A stretch of DNA of 64,000 nucleotides from Limanda limanda (taxonomy: Eukaryota > Chordata > Actinopteri > Pleuronectiformes > Pleuronectidae), in NCBI RefSeq assembly GCF_963576545.1, contig NC_083651.1:11210386-11274385 (forward strand), in the 5' to 3' direction. The notes below the pieces were generated by a model. The model was not told the DNA's origin. It ran no database searches and saw only the letters and a list, made by a program, of their open reading frames with translations. Every line of letters begins with the position of its first letter. Within the stretch, counting starts at the first letter, position 1. The position numbers and the translations under genes were made by a program. Of the stretch, positions 57,286-64,000 are shown one piece after another.

Positions 57286-58803
57286 TCATACAGTCTCCAT
57301 TGCAGCGGCCATCTCCTTGAACTGCTTGTGAAAGTTCTGCGATGGAGAAATCATATTTACATAAATAAACCTTATTATTTAATAAATCACACCAACCACA
57401 TTATAATCACATCAATAAATACAGACCTGGAACTGTGGAACGGTCATTTCAAAAGACTTCAGACAGATTTGTCCCGAGGGCTCAGCGATCTTCAGCAGCA
57501 GACACACATATGGAGAGTTGAGAGATCGGCAGGTGTCGGAGCTCACCGCCATCCCAAGCTTCCACTGGATGTCCACTAGCTAGACAGATGCAGCGTAACA
57601 CACAAAAATTGAAAACAACTCTGTGTTCAGGTCATCAGAAAATATTAGAAATGAGCAGCTGCTTTACTGTATTAAATCTGAATGTACCTGGCCGATGCTG
57701 AGCATGGCCTGGACCTCCTGCTGAGTGTGGACTGATGCACCATGTTCACTCCACAACCTGTGCAACACCTGCAGGGAAGCTTTGGACCACTTGTTGCTAC
57801 TTTCCTCCAGCCTCGACACAAGGTCATCTCCTGACAGGTTGTTTCTCCCAGCTGACCTGGTGACATAAATGTTACTGTAACACCTTATAGTACAACTGTG
57901 TGCTTATGTTAGTGTGACTTTCACAGAAGAAATAAATGTGTACAATATGATAGACGACGTGTCCACCAGTTGTAAAATCAGAGGAAAGATACCTGAATGT
58001 TTGCAACAGGAAACGGATCATGTGCTGCTGGGCTTCATGGTCAAGTCTAACTCCAGCTCTCTAAAATGTCTGCTCAGAAGAAAAAAGTGAAATAAAAGAG
58101 GAACCTTGAAAAGCATGGGTGACTATGAGTTAAAAAATTTAAATCCAAGAAAATATACTCACATCAGACATTTGAGCTGAATCTAATCCTGTAGCTCGCC
58201 CTTGAAGATAAGTCAGAATGTGCTGACACTGTGGAGATTCGAAGATTAGTTATCAGAGGAACTGTAGAACCTCTGTGCCAACAATACCACATCCTTTGCG
58301 ACTTGTGCAGAGCACGGTTGCTAATAGCGCTACAAAGAACAGTATTACATCGTATTTAACATCCTGTTGGTGCCTTATGCACAGCGCGTAGTTTGCGTTA
58401 TGGGAGCGGCGTTATGGGATCCTCCCAGTGGAAGGTTTAATCCACGGTAACTTCATCCAGTAGCAAGTCTCAAAACTAGACAAGAAGAATGAATCACATG
58501 CTCATTGTAATCAAACCAACACGAGAGGCTAATAATACCAAGACATGTGACCTGTGTGGTGCTTCTCTCGTCTCTATTAATCACTTGGAAATTAATCAAT
58601 ATATGAATGTATTTATTAAATTGAAACTTGCTTTTAGCCTGCATTGGTAAACTATATATAAATATATACACAAACAATTTGAGGGAGCATATACTCACTG
58701 CTTCTTCTAACAGATCTGGAGAAAGCCGGCAGATGTTGTCCACACTTTTGTTGACGCCTGAAATACAGACGTGAAGCAACTCATTTATTCTGAGGTTTCC
58801 CAT
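57286..58803 (-). CDS. commd6: COMMD6, COMM domain-containing protein 6
   Basis: COMMD6 is a subunit of the Commander (CCC) endosomal recycling complex. Its C-terminal COMM domain mediates dimerisation with other COMMD proteins. Exons: 58,699-58,803, 58,163-58,228, 57,993-58,060, 57,688-57,856, 57,427-57,579, 57,286-57,336 (stop). All have AG/GT borders and matching phases; total 612 nt, 203 residues. The COMM domain is plain: LVDIQWKLGMAVSSDTCRSL, NSPYVCLLLKIAEPSGQ, SFEMTVPQFQ|NFHKQFKEMA. The first exons (SGVNKSVDNICRLSPDLL, CQHILTYLQGRATGLDSAQ) form the N-terminal helical domain, kept in fish but lost in short mammalian COMMD6. The start is uncertain: ATG at 58,803 is in frame, but TCTGTATTTCAG|GCGTC at 58,758 is a good acceptor, so an upstream first exon is possible. 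The gene is intact. Confidence 0.95.
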
Positions 58804-58804
58804 G

Positions 58805-59380
58805 ATACAGTTGTGCTGCTATTAACACTGGTCTCAAGAGGATCAGTAATCACAAGCTGCTTTTACCGAGCCTGAACAGGGCGTCGTGGGAGGCTGACTA
58901 TTGTAATTAATACATTACTTACTTGCCTTGAGAAGGCACTTACAATAAGATGTAGGATTTATACTATACATATATATTCATATATTATAAGTATGTATCT
59001 GTTTCCCATTTTAACTGAAGATAGCTCAGTAGAAATGTCTTTAAAAATGTTTTATATTTTAACTGTATTTAAATAAACAAAGTATATCAACTAATCGGGA
59101 CAATAATGAGGTGAAATGTCAGAGTATAATAAGCAGGGCCAACAGATAAAGTATAAAATATAAAGAATCTACAGGCAGTTAGAGACATCAGGTCATTTAC
59201 AGTTGACCTTAACTCCTGTGACATAAACACATGTATACATTAATAATACATGGAACATAGTGGAACATATGGGGGCTAAGGTAATATTGAGGCTGAGACT
59301 GAGGTGCCTGGTACTGGTCCAAGACAAATCCTGGATCCAGTTCTCATCTCATCAGAAGCCTGACTGGAGTTAGGGATGAT
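58805..59380. other. commd6 upstream region
   Basis: No exon proven. GTTCAGGCTCG|GTAAAA on the minus strand (58,866-58,880) could be the donor of a non-coding or short first exon. No CpG island. Confidence 0.35.
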
Positions 59381-59429
59381 GCAGCTTGGTTAACATTGAG
59401 GCGATGGGTTTGTTGTTCATAAGGCTAGA

Positions 59430-59660
59430 TGCCCCGGCCAATGGAGTCGAACGTCACCACATGGCGGCCATCTTGCTGAGGGCGGCTCGCTCACCCATAA
59501 CATTGTGTTGTAGTGGTGCGTACTTTTTAAATAACCATAACTTGCTCAATTTTCAACCGATTTTTAAACTGTTTGGTTTGTTATAAACGTCAGAGATCTA
59601 GCTATGACACTGCATACTTATGAATAATTATGTTATTTTTCTAAACAATTTAATAATTTA
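59430..59660. repeat. inverted copy of repeat at 44,570-44,740
   Basis: CACATGGCGGCCATCTTGCT, TAACTTGCTCAATTTTCAAC, TTGGTTTGTTATAAACGTCA are the reverse complement (with changes) of the earlier segment (AAGATGGCCGCCATGTGGCG and so on). A dispersed repeat; no coding sequence. Confidence 0.75.
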
Positions 59661-62047
59661 TGCATTGTCATAACTACATTAGAAATACAATACTACAATA
59701 GAAATCTGCTGAGGCCTACCAAGGCCTCTTATGTATAATGCATCCACACAGACCATTTCAGCTTGAGGCTGTGTCCTACACTAGGTGTGCTACCTTGTAG
59801 ACCAGTAGGGGAACATGATTTCTTTATGAGAGCCTACCGGGCAGAAAGGACATTCAGACAGAAAACAAGGCAAGGTGAGGTTTATTGAAGTATTCATGAC
59901 AGTTCCTGTGTGAAGCCCTCATGTTGATAGTCTGAAAACAGTGATTTAAGCACTATTTAGTAGTCAGGACTCAGAGCACCTGTTCAAAAATAAAGACCCT
60001 TCACTGACCACAGCCAAGTGCATTACATTAGATATCGACAAAACGGCCTCCAATCTCTGATGATGGAGAATAAAGGCCAACATTCAGTTATGGCACTACA
60101 GAATAAGCTGAAGAACAAATAAAATCCATGTAATAATGAGTATAGAATTACAATCATTTTTTTAGTGTCAAGTTTTTACTACCAATATTTGGTATTTTCT
60201 TTCAAGCTTTTGTCTTAAACCTAAAGAAGGCTGAACAGGTGTAGTGACAAAAAAGGTTTTCGCATTTAACGTACAACACATCACGGCATTTTTGGGTGAA
60301 ATCATCAATTTCTCAGTAATCCTTTCATTTTCGCAAAAGAACAACCACATCTTTGGTTCAATGGTTAATTTCTGTTAGGAACAAATACTCGTAGTAAGCA
60401 GAAGGAAGGTCGGAAAGCTGTCAGCAGGCGTGGGTCCCACGTAATCTTCAACTGATTTCAAGACGAGTCGTTTGATATGTTTCGCTCCCTGTAGCGTTGA
60501 GAGGATCCCTGCTGTTCGGAGGCCACCGTTTCTCCATTATTTATGAGAAGTTTGGAGCCAACTTTTTATATCATCACCTCAATAACAACATGAGCATTTC
60601 CCGCTGACGGGGGAACGTCAGGCCGCATTTATCAGCCCATCAAACTTTTGAGTCAATTAGCTCGCCCATCTTAGCAGAGAGTCGGCAAGTGCTGTGGGTA
60701 TATATGCAAAAAAAACATGCGAGAACTGCTGAACACAAACATGTTGCATTGCACGGCAGAAGGAGTTGCAGGATAAAAGTTTTAGACATGAATGTGTCAC
60801 CACAACTTGTCACCAAGGACAGGACGTCTGACAGACATTTTAAAAAAGTAAAAAAAAAAAAATCTTGACAGACATCACCTTGGATTTAATGTTCGGGGGT
60901 TTTATGAAAGCATGGGCCTGTATTGCTTTCAATCAAGACCTGGCAATGGTGAATCAGACACAGAGGTGGGATAAAACAAAAGTGAGACGAGAGCCAGGGA
61001 CACTCTTTGAATTAATATAAACTGTCTGCTCCGACACTCAGCCAGTTCACTGCTCGTGTTGTGTGTATATGTGTGTGTGCGCGCAGAGTATCTGAAATGT
61101 ATCAGAGCAAACTGTAATTGCTTCTATGTTCTTATTTGGTTTGCAGTTTTGTTTCTCAACTAAAACCCTTGAGTTTTACTGCAAGTTTTGTACATGTGAC
61201 AGAAATCAATGCAACTGCTGATATGTGGTGTGTTCAAATCTCGAGTCAGGCAACTGCAGCTGCTCGTCGTCTCACATTCTGTAGGAGACCTGAGAGATGA
61301 GCAGAGAGATACTGCGGCCGAAGTTTTTAAAAAAAAAGAGAAAAATATGGAAGATGTGTGCCCAGGTGCTTCTGTGGAGAAACGCAGAATAGAATTGATT
61401 TTACAATGGTCTTTGGAGAGAAAATTACATTCACAAACATTTCAAGTGAATACAAAGGTTATAACACAGCCATGTGATTAGCCTGAGGCAGAGTTTCCAT
61501 CTCACACACTGGTAATGGCTATACGTTGAACCTGAGGTCCAAATTGTTGACAGCAGGCACCTTCTGTTCCCTGCTCTGTGTTGCTACTGGTAGTAAATAC
61601 ATGAAGGCAGTAGTGAAAAGGGATTTGCAGAGGCAGACACACTGCTCACTTATGTCAATCACTTAGAAAATGTCCCTGTGATTACCAAGAGATGTGGGCA
61701 GGGAGGGATGTTGTGCATCTCACCTCCAAACTGGCAGTGAAAAATATGAGAGAGAGCAGCAGCCCTGATGGAACAATCTGTTCGCTAATGTGACTGAAGC
61801 CATCCTCCCACCACTCTTATTATCTGCTGACAAACATCACCTATACATTTTCCCATACAGGCTGCACGTCTCAAGTCAAGCCGTCGCACATTTACAAAAC
61901 GCCACCGCCGCTGTTGTTCAGCAGCAGCAGCACTACAAGAGCTGTGGAGCCCAGCAGCCCTCCACTTAAAGCAGTCTCCATTTGTTCACTTCAGTCTTTC
62001 TTTTCTGAGCGTCTGCCCAGAGCAGCCAGCCAGCCCCCTGGTTGCCA

Positions 62048-62278
62048 TCAGGGCTTCTTGGCTGCAGTTTTGGCTTTCCCGTTGGGTCCTGTTTTGATCT
62101 GGGTCATCTCCACATCTGTCAGGGTGTCGGGGGGAACGCACGAGCGCATGCGTTCTATGGTCTTCTGGTGGGCTGCCTTCTCCTGCTCCAGAGAGCGAAT
62201 CATGTGCTTCATTTTGCTCTCCCGAGAAAGGAAGGTCTCCATGCTGGTCTCAAGGGTCTGGATCTTCTGCCGTGCAGC
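62048..62278 (-). CDS. tbc1d4: TBC1D4-type last coding exon (copy B)
   Basis: 231 nt with the same encoded peptide as copy A (AARQKIQTLE... to ...KAKTAAKKP) and stop at the same place; base differences are silent. The exact protein conservation between diverged copies suggests either very recent duplication or constraint. Upstream exons would lie beyond 63,018, outside or across the Tc1 insertion. Confidence 0.85.
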   Translation of the reverse strand, partial: AARQKIQTLETSMETFLSRESKMKHMIRSLEQEKAAHQKTIERMRSCVPPDTLTDVEMTQIKTGPNGKAKTAAKKP

Positions 62279-62841
62279 CTGGAGGACACACACCACATAC
62301 CTCAGTAAATACAGAGGATGATACCAAGATTTCTAGCTCAGCAGCAACTAGCGACCAACACAAGTGTGACTTTGTTATTTGATCCTATTTCAAAATCTCG
62401 GTTATAGGGTAAATTATTGGCTTGTGTTGATAAAGAAACAAGTTCTAAACTCCAGGATTCTGTTTTTCTTTGTCACATCAGAAATCAACTCTGTCACCTT
62501 CATTAATATGCAGAAGGCTCACAGATTTAAATGTTACTGATCAAAGTGACATAAGAATATTTGGACATGTAAAGCAGTAAATTCCTTTGTCTTTCTCTCA
62601 CTTTAAATGTGTTTTTAACTTGTGTTTTAGCTCCATCTATGGGCAGTCTGAGACACTACCAGTGTTGGAGATCTGTGTGTAAATTCACCAGTCCATCAGG
62701 ACATTTACACAGAACATCTCTCAATGATGAAGCTTTGAAATAATAGATGTTAGTTATAATTTTGTTTAAAGAACATGCTGCTGTTTTCCCCAAATCACTG
62801 ATGTGGCGGCAGATAAAAAGATACATTTTTCTCTTCTTTAC

Positions 62842-63018
62842 CTGAAGTTTTTCTAAAAGGTCCATGTTCTGTTTCTTCAGCTGAGTGTTTGTCTTTTCAA
62901 GTTTCTCGAGCCGGTCAGAGTCATCGGGCAGCGGCCCGGCCTCGCTCATCTCATCCTGAAGGACGTGGTACTCCACCTCGTACGTATGAAGCTGCTTGGA
63001 GATGTCCATCTCCATTAC
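62842..63018 (-). CDS. tbc1d4: TBC1D4-type penultimate coding exon (copy B)
   Basis: 177 nt, phase 0, same borders as 25,280-25,456. Reads [55 protein letters not shown]. At two sites it is closer to the family than copy A (MEMDISK as in human FEMDISK; RLEKLE where A has RSKKLE), so copy B looks like the better-preserved version. Confidence 0.85.
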
Positions 63019-63068
63019 CTGGTAAACAGAAGGGCACACGGGGAGACACAGATGACATCAGTTATATA

Positions 63069-64000
63069 CCGCGTTCCACATTATGATGCAAATTACACTT
63101 TGCTCAGATTTTCCTAAATAGCAATGCACATCCAGTCAGTATAATTTTCAAGTCATCAACTGTTAGAGTATAATTCAAATTTTATTGAACAAACCTCCCA
63201 ATGATAACAGTATTTTTTTCAAAAATAAAAAACTCAAAATGCAGTGTTCCAAATTATTATGCAGAGTTTCAAGATATTTTATAGGTTGTAAAGAACTACA
63301 AATTGTCATTTGTTGAATTTGCAGCATTAAGAGGTCATATTTACTAAAACCAAAAAAGTTTTAATCAGAAACATCTTAACAGGTCAAGTTACATGTTAAC
63401 ATAGGACCCCTTCTTTGATATCACCTTCACAATTCTTGCATCCATTGAACTTGTGAGTTCTTTGATAGTTTCTGCTTTAATGTCTTTGCAGGATACCATA
63501 ATAGCCTCCTAGAGCACCTGCTTGGATGTGAACTGCCTTCCACCCACATAGATGTTTTGATTGATGATGCTCAAAAGGTTCTCAATAGGGTTAAGGTCAG
63601 GGGAAGATGGGGTCCACACCATGAGTTTCTCTCCTTTAATGCCCATAGCAGCCAATGCCCCAGAGGTATTATTTGCAGCATGAGATGGTGCATTATCTCA
63701 GCCTTGTTGGGACATGGTGGCCATTCACCAACCATCCTCTACTCCATCCATCAGGACCATCAAGGGTTGCACGGCACTCATCCGTAAACAAAACAGTTTG
63801 GAAGTTAGTCTTCATGCAGTCCTGAGCCCACTGCAACCTTTTTTGCTTGTGAGCTTGGTTTAGGGGTGGCCGAATAACAGGTTTAAGGACACTTGCAAAC
63901 CTCTTGAGCATCCTACATCTTGAAGTTCGTGAGACTCCAGAGGCACCAGCGGCTTCAAACACCTGTTTGCTGCTATTCAATGGCATTTTAGTGGCTGCTC
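63069..64000 (-). mobile_element. Tc1-like element, runs off the window
   Basis: The left end CCGCGTTCCACATTATGATG is followed 170 bases later by the related word GTGTTCCAAATTATTATGC (63,244-63,262), the IR/DR arrangement of Tc1 elements. It is inserted at TA in D1 copy B. The right end is outside the window. Confidence 0.85.
63480..63986 (-). pseudogene. Tc1-like transposase fragments, frameshifted
   Basis: On the minus strand from 63,986: RCRMLKRFASVLKPVIRPPL, HKQKRLQWAQDCMKTN, VLFTDECRATLDGPDG, with the first catalytic Asp in TDE. The frame then shifts. The second Asp motif (DNAPSHAANNTSGA) is readable near 63,690-63,650 and the Glu motif SSPDLNPIENLLSIINQN near 63,610-63,555, each in other frames. 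All three DDE residues are recognisable but never in one open frame. Confidence 0.85.

Larger units (their letters stand above)
59695..63066. repeat. segmental duplication D1, copy B
   Basis: Counterpart of 21,790-25,510 on the other side of commd6, in the same orientation. It lacks about 290 bp present in copy A. It is cut at 63,067-63,068 by a Tc1 element inserted at a TA in ATCAGTTATATA, where copy A continues AAAGTTATGCGG. Confidence 0.95.

Overview
This is a piece of a teleost fish genome, probably a percomorph. The signs are interrupted vertebrate genes with GT-AG introns, the gene order tbc1d4 - commd6 (the same order and strand as the human 13q22 neighbours TBC1D4 and COMMD6), fish Tc1/mariner and BEL/Pao elements, fish SINE/MITE families and long dinucleotide repeats. 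All recognised host genes are on the minus strand.

Layout. Bases 1-17,160 show no gene: simple repeats, a few degenerate short repeats and otherwise unique non-coding DNA. By synteny this may be the gene-poor side of tbc1d4 (KLF12 side in human). Bases 17,163-20,790 hold a broken BEL/Pao LTR retrotransposon whose 5' part is a minisatellite split by a 548-bp MITE. Bases 20,850-21,500 are a patchwork: a SINE-like repeat, a decayed tbc1d4 exon copy and a truncated tRNA-Asp. Bases 21,790-25,510 carry the last two coding exons and a 3' UTR coding for the C-terminal coiled coil of TBC1D4. Bases 28,477-34,508 carry four exons of an unrecognised protein ('gene X'). Bases 38,940-40,549 carry mid-region tbc1d4 exons, and 41,770-43,787 a second copy of gene X exons. 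Bases 45,303-45,430 are a GC-box promoter with a candidate first exon of gene X. A Pim-like kinase fragment lies at 47,661-47,989. Tbc1d4 5' exons lie at 49,626-55,210 and an intact COMMD6 at 57,286-58,803. A second copy of the tbc1d4 3' end (59,695-63,066) sits on the wrong side of commd6, followed by a Tc1 element running off the window.

Main reading. Tbc1d4 (AS160, the Rab-GAP of insulin-regulated GLUT4 traffic) looks broken here. Its PTB-region exons are present but carry frameshifts and stops, and no exon of the Rab-GAP (TBC) domain was found between the PTB part and the C-terminal coiled-coil exons. Lying within it on the same strand, gene X exons join in phase to the tbc1d4 coiled-coil exons. 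Exon 1 (4 coding nt) + 134 + 60 + 78 + 216 + 177 + 231 nt gives exactly 900 nt, a 299-residue open frame with consensus splice sites throughout. This is a candidate chimeric gene made from an unknown N-terminus and the TBC1D4 tail. A second set of gene X exons can instead end in its own acidic last exon (38,02x) followed by a poly(A) signal. The locus has been reshaped by several segmental duplications, deletions and transposon insertions; assembly error is the main alternative and is flagged where it matters.
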